Source of the DNA: an uncultured SAR116 cluster alpha proteobacterium
GTDB taxonomy: Bacteria > Pseudomonadota > Alphaproteobacteria > Puniceispirillales > Marisalimonadaceae
Direction of reading: 5' to 3'
Length of the DNA stretch: 55,510 nt
Assembly: GCA_902558885.1 (NCBI GenBank)
Contig: CACEFQ010000010.1
Coordinates: forward strand, 1-55,510
In this document: piece by piece, positions 33,683 through 42,047 of the stretch
Layout: the number at the start of each line of letters is the position of its first letter
Position numbering within the stretch: the first letter of the stretch is position 1
Translations under genes and position numbers: made by a program
The notes under the pieces: generated by a model
Told to the model about the DNA's origin: nothing
Databases searched by the model: none
Seen by the model: the letters and a program-made list of their open reading frames with translations, nothing else

Positions 33683-33694
33683 ATGGCGGAGGGA
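33683..33694. repeat. Right attachment site within tRNA-Ser
   Basis: ATGGCGGAGGGA covers the encoded CCA, the discriminator and the acceptor strand at the 3' end of tRNA-Ser(GCT). It is an exact direct repeat of 15865-15876. Identity stops where the T-arm begins, so the crossover lies in or next to these 12 bp. Confidence 0.75.
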
Positions 33695-33775
33695 GGGGGA
33701 TTCGAACCCCCGAAAGGGATTGCTCCCTTTAACGATTTAGCAAACCGGCGCCTTCAGCCACTCAGCCACCCCTCC
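33684..33775 (-). tRNA. tRNA-Ser(GCT)
   Basis: This is a 92-base class II tRNA on the minus strand. The acceptor stem is GGAGGGG with TCCCTCC, including a G-U at the last pair; the discriminator G and CCA are encoded. The D-arm is TGGCTGAGTGG, the anticodon loop TTGCTAA (anticodon GCT), the long variable arm AAAGGGAGCAATCCCTTT, and the T-arm GGGGGTTCGAATCCCCC. All parts fit serine tRNA. It reads AGC/AGU codons. The island is integrated at its 3' end, which restores an intact tRNA. Confidence 0.97.
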
Positions 33776-33922
33776 GCGGGTTCGTTAGTTGTCTTGAGTG
33801 TCTTACTTCACGCTGTATGCAATTTGGTAATACGCAATGACAAAAAATATTTCAAGTTTTTTTAATGTATTATGGAAAATAAAACTATTTATGTTAAATA
33901 TAGATTTATTGAGAGGTAATGC

Positions 33923-34867
33923 ATGGATCTAATATCTGGAATGAGAGTTTTCGTTTCTATAGCTGATAATGGTTCACTTGCTAAAGCTGGAAGAAACTTA
34001 GATTTATCACCCTCTGTAGTTTCAAAACATATTTCCGCATTAGAAGACAGATTAGGAGCAAGATTACTTTATCGAACCACAAGGTCTGTTTCACTTACCG
34101 AGGTTGGTTTAGCTTATCTTGATAGAGCTAGAAGAATTATTGGTGACGTGGATGAAGCAGAAGCGGCTGTTTCAAGTGCTACAAATGCACCAAGAGGGCA
34201 TCTTCGTATCACTGCTCCTGGTACATTTTCTTTTAGGCATATAGCTCCACATCTTCCCTTATTCAGAGAACGCTTTCCTGAGGTGGAAATAGAGATGATT
34301 ATCTCAGATGAGGTTGTTGATTTAGTTGATAACAATATTGATTTGGGTATCAGAATTGCAGTAATGAAAGACTCATCACTTATAGCAAGAAAACTGGCTC
34401 CAAATCCAAGAACTTTGTTTGCTTCTCCAGAATATATAAAAAAACATGGTAAACCAGAACACCCAGACGAGATATTAAACCATGATATTATTTCATTTAG
34501 GAGCGGAAGTCCTTATAATGAATGGCATTTTTTAGTAGATGGTAAAATCAAATTGATACACGCAAAAGGAAAGTTACAGTTCAACCACGGCGATGCAATT
34601 CTTAGATCAGCAATTAATGGTGGTGGATTAGCCATGTTATCTAGATTTGTTGTTGGAAGACATTTAGCAGCAGGCACATTAGTATCAATATTAGATGAAT
34701 ATGTCCAAGAGGATGTCCCAATTTATGCTGTCTACCCAAGTGGTAAACATTTATCTCCTAAAGTAAGGGCTTTTTTAGATTTTTTAATTGAAATTTATGG
34801 ACCTATACCGTATTGGGATGAAGCTGGTGACCATACTTCAGATGCAGCTAAGCGCACAGTTATTTAA
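33923..34867 (+). CDS. LysR-family transcriptional regulator
   Basis: This 314-residue protein has an N-terminal winged HTH (MRVFVSIADNGSLAKAGRNLDLSPSVVSKHISALEDRLGARLLYRTTR) and a C-terminal periplasmic-binding-like effector domain. It belongs to the CrgA/AaeR-like subgroup by its HTH pattern and the HLPLFRERFPEVEIEM segment. It is the first gene outside the island. Its target is unknown; the downstream gene is convergent, so it does not obviously regulate a neighbour. An AGAGGTAA ribosome site precedes the ATG. Confidence 0.93.
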   Translation: MDLISGMRVFVSIADNGSLAKAGRNLDLSPSVVSKHISALEDRLGARLLYRTTRSVSLTEVGLAYLDRARRIIGDVDEAEAAVSSATNAPRGHLRITAPGTFSFRHIAPHLPLFRERFPEVEIEMIISDEVVDLVDNNIDLGIRIAVMKDSSLIARKLAPNPRTLFASPEYIKKHGKPEHPDEILNHDIISFRSGSPYNEWHFLVDGKIKLIHAKGKLQFNHGDAILRSAINGGGLAMLSRFVVGRHLAAGTLVSILDEYVQEDVPIYAVYPSGKHLSPKVRAFLDFLIEIYGPIPYWDEAGDHTSDAAKRTVI

Positions 34868-34868
34868 T

Positions 34869-36053
34869 CTAAACATTCTGACCTGCAACATAGCCACTTG
34901 ACCAAGCCCATTGAAAATTATGTCCGCCTAAATGCCCAGTGACATCAACAACTTCTCCAATGAAATATAATCCCGAGTATTTTTTACACTCCATTGTTGC
35001 TGAATTAATTTCATTTGTGTCAATACCACCTAACGTAACTTCTGCAGTTTTGTAACCTTCAGTGCCAGTTGGCAAAACATTTAATTTATTTATAAAATTA
35101 GAAATTTTGTTAAGTGTGCTATTCGATGCATCTCCTATTTTTTGGTTAGTATTAAGCAAACTAGTAATAGCAATTGCTAATTTATTTGGAAGAAAATCTG
35201 ACAAAACATTTGATATGTTTTGTTTTGGTGTTTTTATTCTTCTTTCTTTTAGGATTTTATCCATTGAATTTTGTGGTAGTAAGTTGACTTCAATAATCTT
35301 TTCAGGTTTCCAGTAAGAAGAAATTTGTAAAATTGATGGTCCGCTAATACCCCTATGGGTAAAGATTAAACCTTCATTAAAAATTGTTTTATTGATTTTT
35401 ACTGATGCTTCAATTGAAACACCTGCTAGTGATTTGCAAAACTCTAATATATCGTCTTTAAAAGTTAATGGGACAAGAGCAGGATAAAGGTTAGTAACTT
35501 TTAAGTTAAACTGATTAGCAATTTTATATCCAAAATCAGAAGCTCCTATTTTGGGTATTGATAAACCACCTGTAGCAACAACAAGAGATGAACATATAAA
35601 TTTCTCTTTTTTTTTTGTTTCAAATATATAAAAATTTTCTTCACGGATTATTGATTTGATTTCAGTATTTAATTTAATCTCAATTTTTTGAGTTTTACAT
35701 TCAGTAATCAACATTTCAATAATATCTTTTGCAGAATTATTACAAAAAAGTTGACCTAATTTCTTTTCATGAAATTTAATTTTATGTTTCTTTACCAAGT
35801 CTATGAAATCATTTTGCGTATATTTTGAAAAAGCAGATTTGCAAAAATGCTTATTTTTTGACAAAAAATTTTCACTATTGCTGTATATATTTGTGAAGTT
35901 GCATCTTCCTCCTCCAGAAATTCTAATTTTTTCTGCAATCTTTGAAGTATGTTCTATTATGAGGACTTTTTTGTTTCTTTTTCCTGCTTCAATTGCACAC
36001 ATTAGACCAGCTGCACCCGCTCCAATGACAACAACATCAAAATTTCTATTCAT
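34869..36053 (-). CDS. BaiN/YhiN (HI0933) family FAD-dependent oxidoreductase
   Basis: This 394-residue flavoprotein has VVVIGAGAAGLMCAIEAG as the FAD Rossmann motif, KIRISGGGRCNFTN as the family signature, and the C-terminal GLYFIGEVVDVTGHLGGHNFQWAWSSG. The family includes YhiN and the bile-acid enzyme BaiN, but the cellular substrate in most bacteria is unknown. It converges on the LysR gene (1-bp gap) and diverges from the RNA helicase. Confidence 0.92.
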   Translation of the reverse strand: MNRNFDVVVIGAGAAGLMCAIEAGKRNKKVLIIEHTSKIAEKIRISGGGRCNFTNIYSNSENFLSKNKHFCKSAFSKYTQNDFIDLVKKHKIKFHEKKLGQLFCNNSAKDIIEMLITECKTQKIEIKLNTEIKSIIREENFYIFETKKKEKFICSSLVVATGGLSIPKIGASDFGYKIANQFNLKVTNLYPALVPLTFKDDILEFCKSLAGVSIEASVKINKTIFNEGLIFTHRGISGPSILQISSYWKPEKIIEVNLLPQNSMDKILKERRIKTPKQNISNVLSDFLPNKLAIAITSLLNTNQKIGDASNSTLNKISNFINKLNVLPTGTEGYKTAEVTLGGIDTNEINSATMECKKYSGLYFIGEVVDVTGHLGGHNFQWAWSSGYVAGQNV

Positions 36054-36211
36054 TCTAAATTATTTCTTTATAATTAAATTTAAGTGCTAATATAAATAAA
36101 GTTTCTAATACTTTACTTTATTGATATTGAAGACTAAAAGATCAGTCTAGTTAATTTAAAAGAAATATAGAAAGTATTTCTTAAAGCGTTTCTTAAATCT
36201 GAAAGTTGATC

Positions 36212-38059
36212 ATGTTAAAAAATTCTGGAATTCCTGATTCAATAGCCGAGGCTCTGATCCAGAGAGGCTATGAGAAATTAACACCTGTTCAAGAAGAAGT
36301 TGTAAAAAAAAATTATTCAGGATTAGATTTATTAGTTTCTGCACAAACTGGATCGGGTAAAACTATAGCTTTTGGTTTTTCAATGGTAGAAAATATACTT
36401 GGTAAAGATAATTATTTTAAAAAATCAAAACTACCCCAAGCCCTTATTATTGTTCCTACTCGAGAATTAGCGTTACAAGTAAAAAATGAGTTAACTTGGT
36501 TTCTAGAAAGTTGTGATGCAAAAATTATTTCATGTGTTGGAGGAATGGATATTCGTGCTGAAAAACGAAACTTAGAGATGAAACCTAACATTGTTGTAGG
36601 CACTCCTGGAAGATTAAGAGACCATATAGAAAGTCAAAAATTAAAACTACAGGATATTAAAACCGTTGTTCTTGACGAAGCTGATGAGATGTTAGACATG
36701 GGTTTCAAAGAAGATTTAGAAGCTATTTTGGATACCACTCCTAAAGAAAGACAGACTTTAATGTTTTCAGCAACTGTTCCAAAAACTATTGCAAAGCTTG
36801 CAAAAGATTATCAAAAAGATGCTGTTAGAATTACTGTTGGTAAATCTAATGCACAACATGTTGATATTGAATATAAAGCATTCAAAATTTTATCAAGTGA
36901 TCAAGAAAATGCTATTATTAATACGCTTCGATATTACGAAGCTACAAATTCTATAATCTTTTGTGCTACTAGAATGGCTGTAAATCATATGACTAGTCGT
37001 TTAACAAACAGAGGTATTTCTGCAGTAGCTCTTTCAGGTGAATTAAGCCAAAATGAAAGAAATATGGCTTTACAAGCAATGAGAACTTCAAAAGCAAGGG
37101 TGTGTGTTGCGACAGATGTTGCAGCTAGGGGACTGGATTTACCAAATCTTGATTTAGTCATTCATGCGGATATACCAAGAACATCAGATACATTGCTTCA
37201 TAGAAGTGGAAGAACTGGAAGAGCCGGAAGAAAAGGTGTTTGTGTAATTCTAGTACCTCAAAATAGAAATAGATCTGCTGAACGTTTATTTGGTCAAGCA
37301 AATATAAAGCCTCATTGGACTTTGCCTCCATCTAGAGAAGAAATATTAATCGAAGATAAAAAGAGAATTCTAGAAAATAAAATTTTTGAAGATCCAATAG
37401 AAGCAGAAGAGCAAGGTTTTGTAGACGAATTAGTTTCAAAAAACTCAATTAATCAGCTTGCCGTTGCCTATTACAGACTAGTCAGCAAGGATTTATCTGT
37501 TCCAGAAGATTTAAAAAACCCATCAGATAAAAGAGATACAAACTCACATAAAACCACTTTTGTTAACAGTGTTTGGTTTGAGCTTTCTGTTGGAAGAGAA
37601 GACACAGCTGAACCAAGATGGTTAGTGGCAATGCTCTGTAAAGCTGGAAAGCTAACAAAAAGAGATATTGGTTCTATTAAAATACAACCAAAAGTTACTT
37701 ATGTCGAAATTTCAGAACAAACCTCTAATTCATTGCTTAAGTTTGTACATAATAAAAAGCCAATAGAACGACAGATTATGGTAAAATTATTACAGGATCC
37801 GCCAAAACTTGATAGAGCAACTTCTCAACCTTCAGAAAATAAAAAAAGAAGAAGAGGTACAAAATTATTTTTAAAAGACAAAGATGAAGAGAGATTTAAT
37901 AAACCTAAAAATATTGATTTTAAAGGTAAAAGAAAATCTGACAGGTGGAAAAAGATAGAAAAAAGAAGTAAGCTTGGGAATGATTCTTCTAAATCTAACA
38001 AGGATAAAAAAAATAATAAAAGTTCAAAAAAAATTAGAGTTAAAAATAAAATCTCATAA
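36212..38059 (+). CDS. DEAD-box ATP-dependent RNA helicase (DeaD/CsdA-like)
   Basis: This is a 615-residue RNA helicase. I chose the ATG at 36212 because GAAAG sits six bases upstream; the TTG two codons earlier lacks a signal. All helicase motifs are present: Q motif (PVQEE), AQTGSGKT, PTRELALQ, TPGRLRDHI, DEADEMLDMG, SATVP, ARGLDLPN and HRSGRTGRAGRKG. A DbpA-like RNA-binding domain (about 455-530) is followed by a Lys/Arg-rich disordered tail. The family unwinds RNA in ribosome assembly, mRNA decay and cold growth. Confidence 0.93.
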   Translation: MLKNSGIPDSIAEALIQRGYEKLTPVQEEVVKKNYSGLDLLVSAQTGSGKTIAFGFSMVENILGKDNYFKKSKLPQALIIVPTRELALQVKNELTWFLESCDAKIISCVGGMDIRAEKRNLEMKPNIVVGTPGRLRDHIESQKLKLQDIKTVVLDEADEMLDMGFKEDLEAILDTTPKERQTLMFSATVPKTIAKLAKDYQKDAVRITVGKSNAQHVDIEYKAFKILSSDQENAIINTLRYYEATNSIIFCATRMAVNHMTSRLTNRGISAVALSGELSQNERNMALQAMRTSKARVCVATDVAARGLDLPNLDLVIHADIPRTSDTLLHRSGRTGRAGRKGVCVILVPQNRNRSAERLFGQANIKPHWTLPPSREEILIEDKKRILENKIFEDPIEAEEQGFVDELVSKNSINQLAVAYYRLVSKDLSVPEDLKNPSDKRDTNSHKTTFVNSVWFELSVGREDTAEPRWLVAMLCKAGKLTKRDIGSIKIQPKVTYVEISEQTSNSLLKFVHNKKPIERQIMVKLLQDPPKLDRATSQPSENKKRRRGTKLFLKDKDEERFNKPKNIDFKGKRKSDRWKKIEKRSKLGNDSSKSNKDKKNNKSSKKIRVKNKIS

Positions 38060-38062
38060 ATA

Positions 38063-38965
38063 TTAGGATAATTTTGAACTTCTTTTATTTATTAGATAGA
38101 TGCCAAGACAAGTGAAAAATAAAGATAAATAAATTTGTTCATTTATTGGGTCATCCATAATCAACCACCCAAATAACACGCCAAATATTGGTGTTAAAAA
38201 TGCAAACGAACTAGTGCTACTTGCTGAGTATCTTGACATTATCCATAACCAACCAATAAAACCCATACACATTATTACAATAACTTGAAAAGAAAAAATT
38301 AATATTAAATCTAGATCGATATTTCTTACATAATCATTAATTTGCATTGATAAAGGTAATAAAATAATTCCAGAAATAACAAGTTGATATAATAGTTGTG
38401 TTTCAGGTGTCGCGTTTGAAAGACGCGTGGTTTTTAACATTATCGCAATTGTTGCCCAGCACAGACTTGCTAAAAATGAATATGCATCTCCATAGAATTG
38501 TGATGTATCATAGCCAATGGTTGGTTCATACACAGCTAGAAATAACCCTGCTAAAGCAATTATTAGACCTAATACTTTATTTAAATTGAGTTTATCATTT
38601 TCTATTAAAAAATGTGCAGCTACGGTAAGCCACACAGGCATTGTATAAAAAATTAATGATACGCGAGTGACTGTTGAGTAGTCTAAGGCCGTAAATAAAA
38701 AAATAAACTCTATTGCAAATAATATCCCTGCAATAATTCCAGGTATTAAACTACCGTTGTTAATGATAATTTTCTTTCTTAAAATGTAGCAATAAATTAA
38801 GATTGGGAAAATTGCAAAAGTGGATCTCAAGGCTACCTGAAAAACTGGATGCATACCTTCATTAACTAACTTAACCATAACTTGGTTTAAGCCCAATAAA
38901 ATTGAAAAAATTATTAAAAAAGATGCAGCTAGAAAATCAACTGGTCTATTTTTTATATTATCCAT
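38063..38965 (-). CDS. DMT-superfamily (EamA) transporter
   Basis: This 300-residue protein has about ten membrane helices in two EamA halves, such as FAIEFIFLFTALDYSTVTRVSLIFYTMPVW and FSFQVIVIMCMGFIGWLWIMSRYSASSTSSFAFLTP. The substrate is unknown. It ends 3 bp after the helicase gene (convergent) and starts 11 bp downstream of the SDR gene, so it is co-transcribed with the SDR. Confidence 0.85.
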   Translation of the reverse strand: MDNIKNRPVDFLAASFLIIFSILLGLNQVMVKLVNEGMHPVFQVALRSTFAIFPILIYCYILRKKIIINNGSLIPGIIAGILFAIEFIFLFTALDYSTVTRVSLIFYTMPVWLTVAAHFLIENDKLNLNKVLGLIIALAGLFLAVYEPTIGYDTSQFYGDAYSFLASLCWATIAIMLKTTRLSNATPETQLLYQLVISGIILLPLSMQINDYVRNIDLDLILIFSFQVIVIMCMGFIGWLWIMSRYSASSTSSFAFLTPIFGVLFGWLIMDDPINEQIYLSLFFTCLGIYLINKRSSKLS

Positions 38966-38976
38966 TGTTTAATATT

Positions 38977-39723
38977 TTACGGAAAATAACTTCCACCATT
39001 AACATGAATTGTTTGTCCAGTTATAAAATCAGAATTAGGACCACATAAATTAGAAATCATAGTAGCTACTTCAACAGGATAACCTTTTCTTCCAATAGGA
39101 GGATTAGAATGAGATGGATGGACAAGACTTCTTCCTGCAGAAGTACCTCTAACGGTATCGATCAACCCTGGCACAACTGTATTAACAGTAATACCTAACT
39201 CAGCATATTCCATTGCTAAAGCTCTGGAAAAACCGACTACTGCTGACTTTGATGCTATAACGTGGGCTCTTCCTATTGCACTTATATGTGCTGACAACCC
39301 TCCAAGATTTACAATTCTTCCCCAATTATTTTTTTTCATTTCTGGAATTACTGCCTTACAAGTATGAAATAATGTGTCTAGATTAATAGACAATACAAAT
39401 CTCCATTGATCAAATGTCATATCATCAAATTTATTGAACTCTCTTTGTGATGCATTATTTACTAAAATTGAAATATTGCCTAATTTTGAACCAGCATCTA
39501 CCAGTTGACGTGATGTATCTTCTTTTGTTAAGTCACCAATAAAAATATTAGCATTTACTCCATTTTTTTTAACAATTTCTAATGTTTCCATAGCACCCTC
39601 TTTGTCAGAGTTTGCGTGGACTAAAATATCAAAACCTAACTTAGATAAACTATCACAAGTTGCTCTTCCAATATTTTTGGCAGCTCCAGTGACTATGGCA
39701 ACTTTTCCTTTATTCTCTGTCAT
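38977..39723 (-). CDS. SDR-family oxidoreductase lacking the usual catalytic Tyr
   Basis: This 248-residue short-chain dehydrogenase fold has TGAAKNIG (NAD(P) loop), NNAS, a catalytic-type Ser region (NLGGLSAH) and the C-terminal DFITGQTIHVNGG. The expected Y-x-x-x-K reads V-I-A-S-K within RAHVIASKSA, so the Tyr is missing although the Lys stays. A known SDR subgroup carries RAHVV-type sequences at this place. The enzyme may use a neighbouring His or have another role. It is the first gene of a leftward pair with the DMT transporter. Confidence 0.85.
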   Translation of the reverse strand: MTENKGKVAIVTGAAKNIGRATCDSLSKLGFDILVHANSDKEGAMETLEIVKKNGVNANIFIGDLTKEDTSRQLVDAGSKLGNISILVNNASQREFNKFDDMTFDQWRFVLSINLDTLFHTCKAVIPEMKKNNWGRIVNLGGLSAHISAIGRAHVIASKSAVVGFSRALAMEYAELGITVNTVVPGLIDTVRGTSAGRSLVHPSHSNPPIGRKGYPVEVATMISNLCGPNSDFITGQTIHVNGGSYFP

Positions 39724-39879
39724 TTAAAATTATTCCCATATAAGTAAATTGTTAAAACGATTTCTAAAAATTCTACGAAAAAATAGTTACATTATTTTAC
39801 ATACTACACTAATGTATAAACTTGAATTTTTTTAATTACAATTTAACATTATTCTCATTACAAACAAACAGATTAAACT

Positions 39880-40407
39880 ATGGAGGGTGCGATTAAAGAC
39901 TGGCGTAATGATATTTACAAAGTTTTCAAAGAATTAAATATTACGATGGTTTCCCATGTTCCTGATGCTGGACATACACCTCTTATTAATCTCTGTGAAA
40001 AAGATAATGAAATTGATGTTGTAACACTTACAACTGAACAAGATGGAGTTGGTTTATCTTGTGGTGCATTTGCTGGAGGTAGAAAAAGTGCATTGCTAAT
40101 GCAGTCAAGTGGTGTAGGAAATTGTATAAATGCTCTTGCTTTACCAAATATTTGTAGTATCCCATTCTTAACTTTAGTTTCTATGAGAGGTGAATGGGGA
40201 GAATTCGTTCCATGGCAAGTTCCCATGGGTTTAGGAACCCCAAAAGTTTTGGAAGCAATGGACGTTAAAGTTTTTAGAGCTGATTATAAAGAAGAAGTCG
40301 GGTCAACAGTAGATGCTGCGGCAAGATTTGCTTTTAATACCAATCGTTCTGCAGCAGTTTTGTTGTCTCAAAAAATGATTGGTGCAAAACAATTTAAAAA
40401 TGGATAA
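39880..40407 (+). CDS. TPP-dependent decarboxylase, alpha (PYR) subunit, sulfopyruvate/phosphonopyruvate type
   Basis: This 175-residue protein is the PYR domain of a split ThDP enzyme. TTEQDGVGLSCGAF carries the Glu that activates the thiazolium, and SSGVGNCINALALPN and SMRGEWGEFVPWQ match ComD-like subunits of sulfopyruvate decarboxylase. Together with the next gene it forms the full enzyme, which decarboxylates a 3-substituted pyruvate to an aldehyde. The ATG at 39880 contains GGAGGG just after it; no better start is available upstream. Confidence 0.85.
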   Translation: MEGAIKDWRNDIYKVFKELNITMVSHVPDAGHTPLINLCEKDNEIDVVTLTTEQDGVGLSCGAFAGGRKSALLMQSSGVGNCINALALPNICSIPFLTLVSMRGEWGEFVPWQVPMGLGTPKVLEAMDVKVFRADYKEEVGSTVDAAARFAFNTNRSAAVLLSQKMIGAKQFKNG

Positions 40408-40412
40408 ATATT

Positions 40413-40982
40413 ATGATTGAAAGAAGACCTTTTGTTCAAAAAATTTTAAAAAACAGACAATCAAACCTTAGAGTTGTTAGTGGCCTAGGAACTTCAACAT
40501 GGGATTTAATGTCTGGAGGTGATGATAAAGCTAATTTTGGTTTTATTGGAGCAATGGGGCAGGCAATACCTTTTGCGTTAGGGTTAGCTATGGCACAACC
40601 AGATTTGAAAATTCTTTTGTTTACTGGAGATGGAGATACTTTAATGAGCCTTGGTTCAATTGCTACAGTGGCTAATCATCCAGTTAGTAACCTTACTATT
40701 ATGGTTATGGACAATGAATCTTATGTTGAAACAGGAAGTCAACCTACCGCAACTGCTGGAAAAACAGATCTTGAGATTGTGGCTAAAGGATCAGGGATCG
40801 CTAACTCTTATACAATAAAAAATGAAAAAGACTTTGATAGGATAATAAAAACTATTTATGAAGAAGAAGGTCCCTCACTTGTTGTTGCAAAATGTCAAGC
40901 AAAGGCAACGCCTTTGGTTTTTCCACATTCATTTGATGGATCGGTTTCAATAAATAGATTTATGAGCACTCTTAAATCATAA
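40413..40982 (+). CDS. TPP-dependent decarboxylase, beta (PP) subunit, sulfopyruvate/phosphonopyruvate type
   Basis: This 189-residue protein is the pyrophosphate-binding half of the split ThDP enzyme. The cofactor motif GDG...N spans TGDGDTLMSLGS to VMDNESYVETG, and FGFIGAMGQAIPFALGLA is the usual entry to this domain. It lies 5 bp after the alpha gene and shares its last base with the following ATG (TAATG), so all are coupled. Whether the substrate is sulfopyruvate, phosphonopyruvate or another oxo-acid cannot be read from sequence. Confidence 0.87.
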   Translation: MIERRPFVQKILKNRQSNLRVVSGLGTSTWDLMSGGDDKANFGFIGAMGQAIPFALGLAMAQPDLKILLFTGDGDTLMSLGSIATVANHPVSNLTIMVMDNESYVETGSQPTATAGKTDLEIVAKGSGIANSYTIKNEKDFDRIIKTIYEEEGPSLVVAKCQAKATPLVFPHSFDGSVSINRFMSTLKS

Positions 40983-42025
40983 TGCAAAATAATCAAATGA
41001 TTAATCTTGCCATTATGGGCATAGGAACTATTGGTAAACGTCATTTAATGGCTATCAATACAATAGATAATGTAAACCTATGTGGAATAGTTGATTTAAC
41101 TGAAGACGCAAGATCATTTTGTAATGATAATAAAATATCATTATTTGATGATCTTAATGAATTAAAACAATCTACTAAAGTAGATGGTTTGATTATTTCT
41201 ACACCTACTATTATGCACCATGAAAATGCAATATCAGCATTGAATTTAGGACTAGATGTTTTGATTGAAAAACCTATTTCAGCCACATCATCTGAAGCTG
41301 AGCAAATTGAGAAGATTGCACAACTAAATAATTGTTCAGTTTTAGTTGGTCATCAAAGACGATTTAATCCAATAGTATTAAAAACAAAAGAAATAATTCA
41401 TGAAAAAAGAATTGGAAAAGTTATTGGGCTATCTGGCATTTGGGCGCTAAGAAAAGATGAAGAATATTTTTTACCTGAATGGAGAAAAGAAATTAGCGCT
41501 GGTCCTGTAATAACTAATCTTATTCATGACATTGATTATCTAAGATTTATATTTGGAGAAATTACAGAGGTTTCGGCATTCTCATCAAATAATATAAATA
41601 ATTTTGAAAAAGAAGATATTCTATCTGCAAATTTGAAGTTTGAACAAGGACTGATAGGCAATTTTTTAATTAGTGATAGTGGTACTTCTCCTTGGTCTTG
41701 GGAAACTGGAACGGGCGAAAATATTCACCTACCTTATCTAAAAGAAAATAATCTAAGAATAGTTGGCACACAAGGCTCATTAGAATTTCCAAATCTTAAG
41801 CTATGGAGTTATAAAAATGGAGGTGATAATTGGAAAAGTGAATTAGAGAGCCTTAATTATGATTTTGATGAAGTGGATCCTTATATTTCCCAAATAAATC
41901 ATTTCATTGATGTTATAAATAAAAAAGTTGATCCAATCACAAATGCTTCAGACGCAAAAAGGACACTTAAGGTAGCACTCTCAATTCTTGAGTCAGCTAA
42001 ATTAAATAGTATAATTAAGATATAA
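40982..42025 (+). CDS. Gfo/Idh/MocA-family dehydrogenase
   Basis: This 347-residue protein has a Rossmann start (AIMGIGTIGKRHL), EKPISAT with the catalytic Lys, VGHQRRFNP, and NLIHDIDYLRFIFGE containing the Asp/His pair of the substrate site. It is probably an NAD(P)-dependent dehydrogenase of a sugar or hydroxy-acid. Coupled by TAATG to the decarboxylase beta gene, it may act before or after the decarboxylation step in the same route. Confidence 0.88.
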   Translation: MQNNQMINLAIMGIGTIGKRHLMAINTIDNVNLCGIVDLTEDARSFCNDNKISLFDDLNELKQSTKVDGLIISTPTIMHHENAISALNLGLDVLIEKPISATSSEAEQIEKIAQLNNCSVLVGHQRRFNPIVLKTKEIIHEKRIGKVIGLSGIWALRKDEEYFLPEWRKEISAGPVITNLIHDIDYLRFIFGEITEVSAFSSNNINNFEKEDILSANLKFEQGLIGNFLISDSGTSPWSWETGTGENIHLPYLKENNLRIVGTQGSLEFPNLKLWSYKNGGDNWKSELESLNYDFDEVDPYISQINHFIDVINKKVDPITNASDAKRTLKVALSILESAKLNSIIKI

Positions 42026-42047
42026 TCATAAAATTTGGAGAAATGAC

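Larger units (their letters stand above)
33560..33922. other. Intergenic region with int leader, tRNA-Ser and LysR promoter
   Basis: Apart from the arm-site repeats, the att core and the tRNA, the stretch 33576-33682 holds an AACTTCC...GGAAGTT inverted pair and two GACATA direct repeats, which may be accessory Int or Xis sites. Bases 33776-33922 hold promoters for the leftward tRNA and rightward LysR gene. No protein gene is supported. Confidence 0.5.

Noticed and set aside
33683-33865. Open frame of 60 codons on the plus strand (starting MAEGGGFEPP)
   Set aside because: It reads antisense through tRNA-Ser. This is a well-known false protein produced by the complement of serine tRNA genes.
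39880-40982. Acetolactate synthase split into two genes
   Set aside because: The subunits are far too short for IlvB domains and lack the central domain. They match the PYR and PP domains of ComDE-type decarboxylases.
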